Positions 1 through 9,016 of a stretch of DNA of 64,000 nucleotides are shown in pieces (position 1 is the first letter of the stretch; every line of letters starts with the position of its first letter). The position numbers and the translations under genes are program-made. Location: contig CBDFGJ010000001.1 in assembly GCA_965247035.1 (NCBI GenBank), forward strand, positions 310,001-374,000, in the 5' to 3' direction. The stretch is from Azophilus sp965247035 (lineage in GTDB: Bacteria; Pseudomonadota; Gammaproteobacteria; Pseudomonadales; Azotimanducaceae). Below the pieces are notes generated by a model. It saw nothing but the letters and a program-made list of their open reading frames with translations, was not told the DNA's origin and searched no databases.

Positions 1-1896
1 GTCAGCGAAGAACGTGTCTTCGACAAAGACTGGCTATCGCTCGGTGACATCACCCTCGTAACGAACCAGACCGAGGACTCAGCCTTGATCAAGCTGGTGC
101 GCCGAGGGGGATTCGAGTGGCAGCTGCCAAGTCTCGACGAGACAATTGCAAAGGTAGTGCAGCTTCTCAACGCGAAAGCCAAGGATGACAAGAGGAAGGT
201 TGATGACAAGCATCCCAAAGTGCGTGCCGCGATGGACCAAGTTGCGTCGATTGCCACCCGCGTGGGGCTCATCCATCCACGGTTCGATCCTGTGGCCATC
301 GAAGAGATGCCCTTTCACCAATCAACCTCGGTCGTAGCGGACACTTCAGGCGTACTCCAGGGCGCACTAGACTTCGTTGCTCGATTTCTACATCCGGCCG
401 CTCGCGTGAAGATACCGGCGATCACACACATGGAGATCGCCAACATGGCTGATCGTTTCCTTTCCATTCGGCGAGATCACAAACAGAATTCGACACCGGC
501 ATATCAAGCCAGTGAACTAACATCGCACTTGACTAGCCAGGGCGGGCAACGCGCCCTGCTTAGGCTTGAACTTCGCTCGGATATTGAGGTTGAGCGAACC
601 TATCTACTTGGGGATCCTTTACGAGCCGCTTTTAGGAAAGATCGAACCTTAGACCTGAATCACTTGGACATCAGTTCTCCGATCCGATCCTACGCGGACC
701 GGTTGATTGTGGAAGCCGCACGACATCATCAGGCTCAATCCGGGCCAGCACATCTCATTCTACTTCTAACTAGTGATCAGGGGCTAGCGCGCATGGCTCG
801 GATTGAAGGCGTAAAGCTATTGTACTTCGCCGCGACGAAAGCGGCAGATGTGTTCGGTCAGCGGTTGGCCGGTCAAACATTCAACCCTTTCTCGGGATAC
901 ATCCAACGCATACCTTTGACGGCGCTACTTTGGGAACTGGCCACGGCTTTTGGTTCGGCCCGCCTATCAGGGGACGATGGCCGCACCTTCCAAGTCTCCG
1001 CGTTGGGCGAGCAAGAGCTTCCTTGGGGTTCCGACCACCTTGAGCAAGACCTTCTGTGGCGTACCCAACAACATTCGCCTTCCAAGAGCCGGAAGCAGAT
1101 CCAGCCGCCCGCTCGGTCTGTCAAACGAAGCACGTCGCCTCTCCGATTTGACGTTGAACGCATGTTCCAACTGGTCTGCGCGTTGGACGACCATCAGGAG
1201 ATGCTTAGCGCCACAGTGGAGGATGTCGTTCGAGCCAACGGCACGGAGTATCGCCGGTTCCTGCAGTCGGGTCAATTGATAGAGTTGGCGGATGGGGTCT
1301 GGAAGGCGAGCAGCCTGCTAGGTTATCTTTCTGCCGATTTGCGGAACGAGCGTGTCGAGAAGGTGCGCAAAGTACTTTGCGAAGTACCATCGTTCGCAGC
1401 GTTTGCCAAACGTCTGGGGGATCTGACCACCGGGAATGCCTTGGACGCTGTTGGCTCAACACGCGGATTGGCGACCTATCGAACCCTGTGTGAAGTCACT
1501 TTGCTCTGCGCGACCGTAGCCAAAGAAATCTATGCGACACCGAACGTTCCGGAGGTTGCGGCGTTCTCTCGGATTGCGTTGCATCATTTCTCGTCACTCG
1601 ACCAGGCAGGCGGTGGCTTAGTTGCCACTGGCGAGTGGTTGGAGTCTTTGATCCGAGACGAAGGAATACACCCCGAAGTAGCACGTCGACTGCTTGATGA
1701 TGCGAGTGAAGCGGGACTACTGCGCAGATCAACAGAGGGGTCCACTACCCAGCTTCGTTTCGATGACCGCATCGTGCATGTATTGCGCACGGACTCAGGG
1801 CTGCCGATAGTGGTGCCGATCTACCTGTATCGGGGGGACTACCTGATACCGGGAAAGGCAAGTGTGAGCCTACGCATTGAGGACCCTGCGGTATGA
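1..1896 (+). CDS. PIN-like domain protein, 5' end outside window
   Basis: The reading frame is already open at base 1, so the true start probably lies upstream; a TTG at 85 is the first internal start-like codon. Numbering from that TTG, a PIN-like nuclease core is visible: VADTSG (D86), THMEIAN (E117), SYADRL (D205) and LTSDQGLA (D231). These match the acidic tetrad that binds metal in PIN ribonucleases. The C-terminal half (about residues 370-600) has no motif I recognise, but its helical, basic character would suit a nucleic-acid-binding module. The stop overlaps the start of the downstream ATPase gene (ATGA), which implies translational coupling. Codon use is less GC-biased than in the genes after the tRNA. 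The family is inferred from motifs only; the substrate is unknown. Confidence 0.7.
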   Translation, partial: VSEERVFDKDWLSLGDITLVTNQTEDSALIKLVRRGGFEWQLPSLDETIAKVVQLLNAKAKDDKRKVDDKHPKVRAAMDQVASIATRVGLIHPRFDPVAIEEMPFHQSTSVVADTSGVLQGALDFVARFLHPAARVKIPAITHMEIANMADRFLSIRRDHKQNSTPAYQASELTSHLTSQGGQRALLRLELRSDIEVERTYLLGDPLRAAFRKDRTLDLNHLDISSPIRSYADRLIVEAARHHQAQSGPAHLILLLTSDQGLARMARIEGVKLLYFAATKAADVFGQRLAGQTFNPFSGYIQRIPLTALLWELATAFGSARLSGDDGRTFQVSALGEQELPWGSDHLEQDLLWRTQQHSPSKSRKQIQPPARSVKRSTSPLRFDVERMFQLVCALDDHQEMLSATVEDVVRANGTEYRRFLQSGQLIELADGVWKASSLLGYLSADLRNERVEKVRKVLCEVPSFAAFAKRLGDLTTGNALDAVGSTRGLATYRTLCEVTLLCATVAKEIYATPNVPEVAAFSRIALHHFSSLDQAGGGLVATGEWLESLIRDEGIHPEVARRLLDDASEAGLLRRSTEGSTTQLRFDDRIVHVLRTDSGLPIVVPIYLYRGDYLIPGKASVSLRIEDPAV

Positions 1897-3014
1897 GCTT
1901 GCGGGATCGCCTACAGGAGGCGTCTGAGGAGGCGTCTGAGGAGGCTGTAGATCGGTTGTACAGCAAGCTCGGCATCATCGCCAACCCATTTCCAGCCTCC
2001 AATCAGACGATTGCCAACCCACATTGTCATATCGAGGAGGACGATGGGGTGGAAAAGAAGATAGTTAGGTTCTTGCGTGACAGCAAGTCACAGGTCGTAG
2101 TCATTGAAGGCACCCAAGGTGTTGGCAAAACGAATTTCTTGAACCATTTCGAGTCCGAAATCCGCAGTGTCATGGAGGATGTCGGCGGCTACTACATGGT
2201 TCGCTACCTGGCAGACCCCGAGCCGGCGTTCGAGGGCACAACCCGCCGCCTTTTTGAAGAGCTGGGCACAGAACACCTTGAGAAGCTCATAAAGAGTCTC
2301 AAGTCAGATCCCAGTCCGATCAACGAGGTGCGCAGCTACGGCATGCGCAGGGCCTTACGCCGGCTTGCCCAAGGCACGGCCGAGGAACAACACATTGATT
2401 TGCTGATGCAATGGCTATTAGGCCTCCGGGTGCTCAAAGCACATAGACTCGCGCTCGGCGTTCAATACCGCCTTGATACTGTCGAGTCTAAGACAGCGGC
2501 TCTGAGGGACCTAATCCAAGTAAGTGCGGCGGCAGGGGTCTTGAAGGGAGTATTTTTGCTGCTAGACGAGCTGGAGAAGCAGGGTGGTATTCTTGGGCCA
2601 ACTGCGATAGTACGGTACCTCTCGGCGTTGAGGTCCGTGGTCGATGCGCTGCCTGAACACCTCTTTCTGATGATCGGCATCACCCCTGATGCACTGCTTC
2701 GTTATTCAACTACCTTACCTGCGCTTCGCGGTCGCCTGCAGAACCAAATTACGCTAGAGCCCCTCACCGACCTGAGCGAGGCAATAAAACTGGCCGATTT
2801 CTATGTACGCACCGCCCGCGACGCTGCGCGACATCAACGTGATGTTGCTGGGGGCGACAGCCCGGTTTTGGAGGAAGCGCAGATCGAGGATTGTTTCAGA
2901 GATCTCCTCGCGCTCACTCAGCCTGCCGGCGATCGCGGGGTCAGGCACCGCCAATTCCTTCACGAGTTGCAGGCACTTGCCGAGGAGAAGATCCAGAAAA
3001 TCGAGAAATCGTAA
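1893..3014 (+). CDS. P-loop ATPase partner of the PIN-like protein
   Basis: This 373-residue protein has a clear Walker A (GTQGVGKT, residues 73-80) and Walker B (FLLLDE, 221-226), so it is an AAA/STAND-like ATP-binding protein. It has no signal peptide or membrane segment and should be cytoplasmic. The gene starts inside the stop codon of the PIN-like gene, and the two were probably inherited as a unit. A 12-bp segment near the start is tandemly repeated, giving repeated EASE residues at the N terminus. ATPase plus PIN nuclease is an arrangement common in defence and toxin-like modules, but I cannot assign a named system. The role could equally be RNA quality control. Confidence 0.7.
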   Translation: MSLRDRLQEASEEASEEAVDRLYSKLGIIANPFPASNQTIANPHCHIEEDDGVEKKIVRFLRDSKSQVVVIEGTQGVGKTNFLNHFESEIRSVMEDVGGYYMVRYLADPEPAFEGTTRRLFEELGTEHLEKLIKSLKSDPSPINEVRSYGMRRALRRLAQGTAEEQHIDLLMQWLLGLRVLKAHRLALGVQYRLDTVESKTAALRDLIQVSAAAGVLKGVFLLLDELEKQGGILGPTAIVRYLSALRSVVDALPEHLFLMIGITPDALLRYSTTLPALRGRLQNQITLEPLTDLSEAIKLADFYVRTARDAARHQRDVAGGDSPVLEEAQIEDCFRDLLALTQPAGDRGVRHRQFLHELQALAEEKIQKIEKS

Positions 3015-3823
3015 CGGGTACAGCTAGGGAACCTCTGATTAAATTCTAGGGATTGGCCATTGCGTGGCGGCTGGAACCACTTGAGTGGCGTTGTCGGGGA
3101 ACGTTGCTTGAACTGGTGGATGACTCGCCTGTACTCGCTGATCGACAGGTGATCATTGGCAATTGCGGACCGTTTGATGTAGCAGCGCAGTTTCGATAGG
3201 ACAGATCCCGGCCCCGTTCTGCAAAAGGCAATTGACAGCGCTTGGCTCGGCGATGGCATCGCGGGCCGCAGTGAGCTGGATAAGGTCTATATCCAAGCGA
3301 AGAAGTATACCGACAGCAACAACGTCAGCGTACGCACACGAGATTCCTACCAGATCAAGCAGACCGACGGGGGCCATTTCGAGCAGTGCGGCCTGTAGAC
3401 TCTGCGTCCTCGCCCTATGGGCCGCTGGATCATGTCAACTTGATGGTCATGTTTAGGCCGCTCACGGCCGCTTCATCGAACCGGCGAGCAGTCACTGTTT
3501 TGGTCTTCGTGTGGCGCTTCACAGCTTGCTTAGGCGTGCTGGTTTACGAAAAGCGATTGGCGGAAGCCGGTGAAGCTGAAAGGCATGGAAATGCCAATAC
3601 CGATCTAACCAGCAGCGACCTCGTGCTGACACTTCCGTACGATGCCACCAGAGGACGTAAACATTGATGCGCCTGCCGTAGGGGTTGTCTGGTGGTCACG
3701 GTGATGGGGTAGGCGGGGTCGCAACGCTCGTTGTCGCCAAAGCGGCAAGGCGATGCGTTTTCCCGATGCGTCGGATGTCTTCTGGCGGGATATCAGCTTG
3801 CGAGGCGTATGGCTACCAGTGAA
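3015..3823. other. Gene-poor stretch between ATPase and tRNA-Glu
   Basis: About 800 bases without an intact gene. It begins with GGGAACCTCTGATTAA, which resembles the terminal repeat of some IS5-type elements, but no transposase reading frame follows. The only part that reads like a former gene is the Mrr-like fragment at 3183-3398, listed separately. The remaining short frames look random. The region is best read as decayed insertions at the edge of a genomic island beside the tRNA. Confidence 0.4.
3183..3398 (+). pseudogene. Possible fragment of an Mrr-type restriction nuclease
   Basis: A 71-codon open stretch without a convincing start contains GDGIAG followed by LDKVYIQAKKYTDSNNVS. This resembles the catalytic centre of Mrr_cat nucleases, where an Asp-containing GDGGIDG segment precedes an L/I-Y-V/I-QAK-R motif (the second Asp here is replaced). 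Nothing of the rest of the domain remains on either side, so the piece would be inactive. The match is short and judged by eye; a chance resemblance cannot be excluded. Confidence 0.35.
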
Positions 3824-3899
3824 TGGCGTCCCCTAGGGGAGTCGAACCCCTGTTGCCAGGATGAAAACCTGGAGTCCTAGGCCACTAGACGAAGGGGAC
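3824..3899 (-). tRNA. tRNA-Glu (anticodon TTC)
   Basis: On the minus strand this is a 76-nt cloverleaf. The acceptor stem GTCCCCT pairs with AGGGGAC, the T arm AGGGG-TTCGACT-CCCCT is intact, and the anticodon loop GTTTTCA carries TTC for glutamate. A genomic CCA follows the discriminator G. The gene sits at the junction between the accessory PIN/ATPase region and core-like genes, and tRNA genes are frequent island attachment sites. No integrase or 3' tRNA duplicate was seen nearby. Confidence 0.96.
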
Positions 3900-3951
3900 C
3901 AAACTGATGAGCGGCGCATTCTATGCATCGGTCCCAGCACCGTCAACCGCT

Positions 3952-4013
3952 TGTACGGGCTCAGTACACTTCGTGTCTTTTTCGATCAGGCAGCCATGGA
4001 GAGCTTGCCGGCG
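3952..4013 (-). repeat. Copy A of a dispersed inverted repeat
   Basis: A stretch running from TACGGGCTCAGTAC through CAGCCATGGAGAGCT recurs in reverse orientation at 8898-8959. On the minus strand it ends a short frame reading LTPAEFAGKLSMAA then stop. The LTPAEFA part resembles the C terminus of IS3-type transposases. It is probably the leftover end of an insertion sequence. The rest of the gap, 4014-4202, holds no recognisable gene. Confidence 0.45.
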
Positions 4014-4202
4014 AACTCGGCCGGTGTCAACAAGCTGTACGGACTCAGGACGTTCATCCGGTCGATCAACTGAAGGGCGCGCGGGTGGCGGAGGAGGTGA
4101 CCATTGGCGCGGCGGTGGTTGTGGCTAGCTGTTGCTGGCTTATGGCTGCCCCTTGCGGCAAGTTGAGTTCCAATAATTACCAAGTTCGCCAGTTTCAGAA
4201 AG

Positions 4203-5096
4203 TTAGCCGTCGGCGCTGGTATTGAGCAGGGATTTGCCGATCCAGTGGCGGGCGAAGTGCTGCGCTGTCCGGCCATTGCGGGCCCCCCTGGCCAAGGCCC
4301 AGCGCAGTGCGGCGGCGCGCAGGTCCTCGGTCCATTCAACGGTGGCCCCGTGGCGTTCAGTCAGAACTTCCACCCAGTGGCGCACGATGGCGAGGTAGGC
4401 TTCTTGCCGGAATGGATGAAAGGACAACCACAGACCAAAGCGGTCGGATAGAGAGATCTTCTCCTCCACCGCCTCGCCTTGGTGCAGTTCCCCAGCCACG
4501 AAGGTGGCGGCCTCGTTGTCCACTGTGCTTTCCGGCAAGAGATGGCGGCGGTTGGAGGTGGCGTAGATGAGCACGTTGTGGGAGGACTTGAAGATGGAGC
4601 CCTCCAGAGCGCTTTTCAGCGCCTTGTACGAAGGATCATTGGCTTCAAACGAGAGATCATCGCTGAACAGCACGAACCGATAAGGCTCCTCGCGCAGCCG
4701 TTGCACGATGTCCCGCAACGTCACCAAGTGGGTCTTGTTGACCTCCACCAAACGCAAGCCGTCTTCGCCAAACCTGTTCAGCAGACCGTGGATGAGCGAC
4801 GACTTGCCGGTGCCCCGTGCGCCCCAAAGCAGGGCATTGTTCGCAGGATAGCCAGCTACGAACTGCTGCGTGTTCTCAACCAAGCGGGCTTTCTGATCGT
4901 CGATTCCCAGCAGGTCGTCGAGGCTGATTTCGTCGATGTCCGCATGAACCGAGAAGCCTCGGTCAAGGCCCTCCTTGCGCCAATAAGCCGCTCGGTTGAG
5001 GTGCCAATGCACAGGCGCGTGGCTAGGCAGCAAAGGCAGCAGACGGCCAATGAGGGCTTCGGCGGCCCCAAGGAGGGGTTTTAGCGACTTTTCCAT
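4203..5096 (-). CDS. DUF815-family AAA ATPase
   Basis: This 297-residue protein follows the DUF815 layout: a helical N-terminal part, the segment ISLDDLLGIDDQKARL before the P-loop, Walker A GARGTGKS (residues 92-99), and Walker B FVLFSDDLSFE (about 141-151). Family members are cytoplasmic ATPases of about this length with no well-settled function. The ATG at 5096 gives the expected N terminus. The gene heads a minus-strand run of small conserved genes (DUF503, GNAT) after the tRNA. The family call is secure; the cellular role is not. Confidence 0.85.
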   Translation of the reverse strand: MEKSLKPLLGAAEALIGRLLPLLPSHAPVHWHLNRAAYWRKEGLDRGFSVHADIDEISLDDLLGIDDQKARLVENTQQFVAGYPANNALLWGARGTGKSSLIHGLLNRFGEDGLRLVEVNKTHLVTLRDIVQRLREEPYRFVLFSDDLSFEANDPSYKALKSALEGSIFKSSHNVLIYATSNRRHLLPESTVDNEAATFVAGELHQGEAVEEKISLSDRFGLWLSFHPFRQEAYLAIVRHWVEVLTERHGATVEWTEDLRAAALRWALARGARNGRTAQHFARHWIGKSLLNTSADG

Positions 5097-5191
5097 GATG
5101 GTGGCTTGAGAAAGAGCTTCGTATCAGCCTGAAGCAGCCGTTGCCTTTGTTGCGAGGGCCAAAGTCGGTTGCCGAAGCTGAGTTGCTCTAT

Positions 5192-5569
5192 CTATCGTCT
5201 TGGCTTCATCTCCACTACGTTGTCGGCCTGCCGCTCGTAGATGCGCTGGACCAAGCCGGGGCCGTCAAGGCCAATTTGGCCGGGCTTGAACAGACGCAGA
5301 TCATAGCGCCTTGGAGCGTTGCCGCCCTCCCTCGTCAGGATCAGATCATGGCCTTGCAGCGTCCAACTGCCTCGTTCCCGTTTGCCGCCCTCCGTTAGGA
5401 GGTATTGGCCGCCGCCGATGTCGCCATCGAACCGCAGGCCGCCGGACGGCGAGCGCCATTGGCCGGGAAGGTTCAGTTTATTCAGCCAAGCGAGCCGGGT
5501 CTGCCTAGCGAGGCGCAGCCATGCTGAGGCGATGAGGGTGATGGAGCTGGCAAGCAGCAGGAGCGTCAT
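5192..5569 (-). CDS. Small hypothetical protein with N-terminal membrane anchor
   Basis: About 125 residues from the ATG at 5569; a TTG nine bases upstream is also possible. The first 20 residues (MTLLLLASSITLIASAW) form a membrane-spanning anchor or uncleaved signal. The rest is a small soluble domain with alternating polar and beta-like segments (GQWRSPSGGLRFDGDIGGGQYLL, then GSWTLQGHDLILTREG). That pattern suggests a beta-barrel-like periplasmic module, but I do not recognise the family. It lies between DUF815 and DUF503 in the same orientation. Confidence 0.55.
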   Translation of the reverse strand: MTLLLLASSITLIASAWLRLARQTRLAWLNKLNLPGQWRSPSGGLRFDGDIGGGQYLLTEGGKRERGSWTLQGHDLILTREGGNAPRRYDLRLFKPGQIGLDGPGLVQRIYERQADNVVEMKPRR

Positions 5570-5606
5570 GAAGGCCAAAGGTCAAGTCATCCGGTGGTGG
5601 GGAATC

Positions 5607-5894
5607 TCAGCATAGCCATTCCCGCTCCGTGCCGATCAACTGAGCGTCAAGAATGCCTTGCAGCAACCGCTCTGCCGCCATAAGAGTTCTGTCCACTGCT
5701 GCGGCTTCGCTGGCGATGGCGATGATGGACCATTCGGAAAGCTGGTGCGTATCCTGGTGCCGACTCTCGCAGACAGCTAAATTGGTGGCGCGGCCCAAGC
5801 GGTCGCGCAGGCCCTTCAGCCGCCGACGCTTCTCCTTCAGCGAGCGGCAGCCGCTTAGGTGCAGATTGATGCGCAGCAGGCAGGCTTTGGCCAT
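5607..5894 (-). CDS. DUF503 family protein
   Basis: This 95-residue protein matches the DUF503 (YlxP-like) pattern: an N-terminal beta strand LLRINLHLSGCRSLKEKR, then RLKGLRDRLGR, then a central histidine-containing segment. Members are small cytoplasmic ferredoxin-fold proteins of unknown function; in some bacteria they lie near ribosome-assembly genes. The length is normal for the family. The downstream GNAT gene ends seven bases before this gene's start on the same strand, so they may be co-transcribed. Confidence 0.8.
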   Translation of the reverse strand: MAKACLLRINLHLSGCRSLKEKRRRLKGLRDRLGRATNLAVCESRHQDTHQLSEWSIIAIASEAAAVDRTLMAAERLLQGILDAQLIGTEREWLC

Positions 5895-5900
5895 CGGCTT

Positions 5901-6416
5901 TCAGCCGCTGAAATCCTTCTTTTCCATTTCGTAGAAAACCCGGTCTAGGCCGCGCCATCGGCGGCGCCGGAGAAAGACCATGCCGAGGCGTTGCATGACG
6001 TTCACGGACTTTTGGTTCGGCGTGTCGGTGACGGCGATGACGCGCTCAAAGTCGCAACTCTGAAATCCGTGGCGCAGCACTTCCGTGGCGGCCTCGGTGA
6101 CCAAGCCGACACCGGAGTGCTTCGGCAGAATTCCATAAAGAAGCTCAATGCCCTCGCCACCCTCAAAGCGCCGGTGGCCGCAGAACCCAACTAGCTCGCT
6201 GGGCTGTTCCTTCAGCTCAATGGCGAAGAAGCCGGAATTGCTTGCTTTGAAAAAGGCAGTATTGGCGGTGACGATTTCCGCCACGCGTTCGACGGAGAGA
6301 ATCTCGTTGTCCCACAGGTAGCGGCGGACGTCTGGCTGCGTCCAGAAATTGTGCAGGAATGGCGCGTCCCCCGGGGTCAGAGGCCTCAGGTTAAGCCGTT
6401 TGGTCGTCAATATCAT
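5901..6416 (-). CDS. GNAT-family N-acetyltransferase (RimJ/RimL-like)
   Basis: The protein has 171 residues and starts TKRLNLRPLTPGDAPFL, typical of RimJ/RimL-like acetyltransferases. It has the acetyl-CoA-binding region around ELLYGILPKHSGVGLVTEA and the later NQKSVNVMQRLGM segment characteristic of the family C terminus. It should be cytoplasmic and transfer an acetyl group to an amine, such as a protein N terminus, amino acid or antibiotic; the acceptor cannot be read from sequence. It lies just upstream of DUF503 in the same orientation. Confidence 0.85.
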   Translation of the reverse strand: MILTTKRLNLRPLTPGDAPFLHNFWTQPDVRRYLWDNEILSVERVAEIVTANTAFFKASNSGFFAIELKEQPSELVGFCGHRRFEGGEGIELLYGILPKHSGVGLVTEAATEVLRHGFQSCDFERVIAVTDTPNQKSVNVMQRLGMVFLRRRRWRGLDRVFYEMEKKDFSG

Positions 6417-6687
6417 CGTCTAACCCCCGCTTGAGAGTTTGCCATAGCTGAAACTCATAAGCGAAGACATTGCTTGCCCGCTTAGCGCCCTGCTTGGGGA
6501 ACAGGAACCCAAGCTGTGGGCTTGGAGCCGCCTATAGACTGCCTGTGCGCCAACAAGGGACAAGCGAAGAACAGGAACCCGGGCTAGGGACTGTGCGTCG
6601 GCGAGCGTGGTCGTGGTGCGTCAGCGCCAGCAGGCTTTGGGCCATGCCAACCTTGGCGTCCGCCCCGCCGTTTTGGAACAGTCCGGG

Positions 6688-8673
6688 TCATAGTACATAG
6701 TCGCTCAAGGCGCTGCCTAGGCTTTGCTCCAGGGGCTTGAGGTGGCGTTCAAACTTGCGCCAGCTATCTATGCTTTGCCGGTAGATGGGGCGGCGCACCT
6801 GTTCCGCGCTGGCTGTGCGCACCGCCCGCTGCGTTTGGTGGAAGTTCAGGCAGGCTTGCTCGAACGGCAGGCCGCAATGGTCAAGCAGCCGCCGAATCTG
6901 CATTTCCGTCGCATCCACTAAGTCCTCGTAGAGCAGGTGCAGCATACGACCGGGCAGGGCTTGGCCCCAGTGGCGCATGAAGGCGAGGTAGTCTTGATAG
7001 TACCTGCCAAGCGTTTCGAGGTCATAGCTGAAGGATTGGCCGCGGGCGAAGTTCTGCTTGAAAATGGAGAAGCAGCAGGCCATGGGTTGACGGCGCGCGT
7101 CTATGAACAGTGCTTGCGGCAGCATGGCATGTATCAGGCCCAAATGGGCGAAGTTGTTGGGCATCTTGTCCACGAACCAGCGGGCTTCGCCGCGGTAGGT
7201 GGCTGTTTCCGCCAGATAGCGTTCACCCAAGGCGTTGAAGTCCTGTCGCGAGAAGGAGGCGAGGCACTCCGGATAGCCATCATCCGCATTGAATTCCCGC
7301 ACATAGTTTAGAATGTGGGGCAGCTCCATGGTGCCCTGCACGTCGGAGTGGGACGCTAGGATCTGCTCAATGAGGGTGGAGCCGGAGCGCGGCAGCCCGA
7401 CCACGAATATCGGTGTGGTGCGGTGCGGCGAAGACGCCCTGCGCTCGCGCATGAACTGGCCGGTCAGCAGAACTTCGATGCGGCGTCGTTTGGCGCTGAA
7501 GTTAGCGCTGTTGAACCCTTCAAGTTTCCGTTTGACGGAGTTGCCGGCAGCGTAGTGTTCAAAGGCGCCATCGTAGTCGGCTTGACCCTCCAGCGCCTTG
7601 CCAAGGGCGAAGTGAAAGGCGGCGCGTTCCGTTGGCGCTAGTTTTCGCTGCCTCAAAGCCGTCTGCATGGCGACGATTTCATCGTTGTTGAAGGCGTAGT
7701 TCTTGAGGTCAGCCAAGCTCCAGTAGGCTTCTCCTAGGCTAGAGTCCATGCTGGCGGCGCGTTGATACGCCAATTCGCAATTGGCGCGGTCGCCGATGGT
7801 TTTCAGCACGTGGCCAAGCGACAGCACCACCCGAGGCTGCTCAGCCTTCAGCGCTAGTGATTGTTCAAAGGACTGCTTGGCCTGTTCGGGGCGCAAACCC
7901 CAAGCCTGCACAGTGCCAAGCATGGTCCAGCAATCCGCCGTGTCGGGCGCGAGCGCCACGGCGCGTTGGGCCGCCGCCTCGGCCGCTTCGTATTCCGCCC
8001 GTTCGGAATGTAGGCGGGAGAGGCCGCGCCATAGCGTGTCGATGTTGGGGGAGAGCGCTTGGGCTGCTTGCAAGAGGCGTTCGGCATCCTTGGTGACGCC
8101 GGCGTCCAAGGCGATATTGGCCAATCCCACCAAGGCGTGAATATGATTGGGGTTCTGCTTGAGGATGTCGCGGAAAATGGCTTCCGCCTCCTTTTTGCGG
8201 TTGCAGCGGATGTGTTCAACGGCGGCGGCGACGTGCTTGTGCAGCGGATCCGCTTGAGCGGCCCGACGGAAGGCTTGCCGGCCCGTCTTGAGGTGGCCTT
8301 GCTCGGTCAGCACATCGCCATGCAATTGCCAAGCTTGGTCGTTGCTTGGCTCCCTTCGGCACAGGCTTTGCAGCATGTCCGCAGCTTCCTGCAATCGTCC
8401 GCTTGCGCGATAGGCCCGGCCCAAATCCAATGTTGCCTGGGTGAATTTGGGTGCCTTGTCGACGGCGCGGCTGAGGTGTTCGACGGCCTGCTGGGCGTCA
8501 CCTTGCGCCAAGCGGATTGAACCGAGCAGGCGCAACGAGTTCACCTCGTCATGGTGCTCCTTGAGAATTTCGCGCAGTTGCCGCACGGCAAGGTCGGGGC
8601 GCTGTTGGTTCAGCAGCGACAGCGCCTGCTCAAACGCCTTGCGTGCGGTGGCTCTTTCGGTCATTGGCGACAT
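6688..8673 (-). CDS. TPR-repeat sulfotransferase
   Basis: About 661 residues from the ATG at 8673, which has GGGAGG ten bases upstream; the longer frame to 8733 lacks such a site. The N-terminal two thirds are tandem tetratricopeptide repeats (about 34 residues each, with WxxLGxxLxxxG-type spacing). The C-terminal third is a sulfotransferase domain with the PAPS-binding loop VVGLPRSGSTLIEQIL and the later segment FVDKMPNNFAHLGLI. Such fusions transfer sulfate from PAPS to proteins or small molecules, with TPRs for substrate docking. No signal peptide is seen, so it is presumably cytoplasmic. The acceptor is unknown. Confidence 0.85.
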   Translation of the reverse strand: MSPMTERATARKAFEQALSLLNQQRPDLAVRQLREILKEHHDEVNSLRLLGSIRLAQGDAQQAVEHLSRAVDKAPKFTQATLDLGRAYRASGRLQEAADMLQSLCRREPSNDQAWQLHGDVLTEQGHLKTGRQAFRRAAQADPLHKHVAAAVEHIRCNRKKEAEAIFRDILKQNPNHIHALVGLANIALDAGVTKDAERLLQAAQALSPNIDTLWRGLSRLHSERAEYEAAEAAAQRAVALAPDTADCWTMLGTVQAWGLRPEQAKQSFEQSLALKAEQPRVVLSLGHVLKTIGDRANCELAYQRAASMDSSLGEAYWSLADLKNYAFNNDEIVAMQTALRQRKLAPTERAAFHFALGKALEGQADYDGAFEHYAAGNSVKRKLEGFNSANFSAKRRRIEVLLTGQFMRERRASSPHRTTPIFVVGLPRSGSTLIEQILASHSDVQGTMELPHILNYVREFNADDGYPECLASFSRQDFNALGERYLAETATYRGEARWFVDKMPNNFAHLGLIHAMLPQALFIDARRQPMACCFSIFKQNFARGQSFSYDLETLGRYYQDYLAFMRHWGQALPGRMLHLLYEDLVDATEMQIRRLLDHCGLPFEQACLNFHQTQRAVRTASAEQVRRPIYRQSIDSWRKFERHLKPLEQSLGSALSDYVL

Positions 8674-8897
8674 TCGCCGATCGCCTCCCGTTCCAGCCCT
8701 AGACCCCTTGCTCGGGGGAATAGGGTGACACATGAGCCAAATTCGAACCCGTCCACCGTCCTCTCGTCGGTCGAGGCATCGCCTCGTTAGACTTGATTAT
8801 GCGGAGATGCGCTCCCTTGCACAAACGAAGGGATGCAAGGGGTTCAGCCTCCCGTCGATCTCGGCGCGTCTTGGGACGCATACATTCTGCACGACCC

Positions 8898-8959
8898 CGC
8901 GGACCAGCTCTCCATGGCTGTCTGACCAGAAAAATTCCGAAATGTACTGAGCCCGTACA
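8898..8959 (+). repeat. Copy B of the dispersed inverted repeat
   Basis: Reverse-complement partner of the element at 3952-4013, sharing AGCTCTCCATGGCTG and GTACTGAGCCCGTACA. Reading forward it ends a short frame with DQLSMAV then stop, parallel to GKLSMAA then stop in copy A. The two copies flank the 4.2-8.7 kb gene block in opposite orientation. The rest of the gap between the TPR-sulfotransferase gene and the MFS gene (8674-9016) shows nothing else recognisable. Confidence 0.45.
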
Positions 8960-9016
8960 TGGTTGCGGCTTGCGCCAATTTGCGGGATATTGGCGTCACC
9001 CGCCCACGCAGAAGCG

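Noticed and set aside
3015..3060. IS5-type element starting at GGGAACCTCTGATTAA
   Set aside because: Only one terminal-repeat-like stretch is seen; no transposase or matching inverse end follows.
4479..5084. 201-codon plus-strand frame
   Set aside because: It is antisense to the DUF815 gene, whose Walker motifs are intact.
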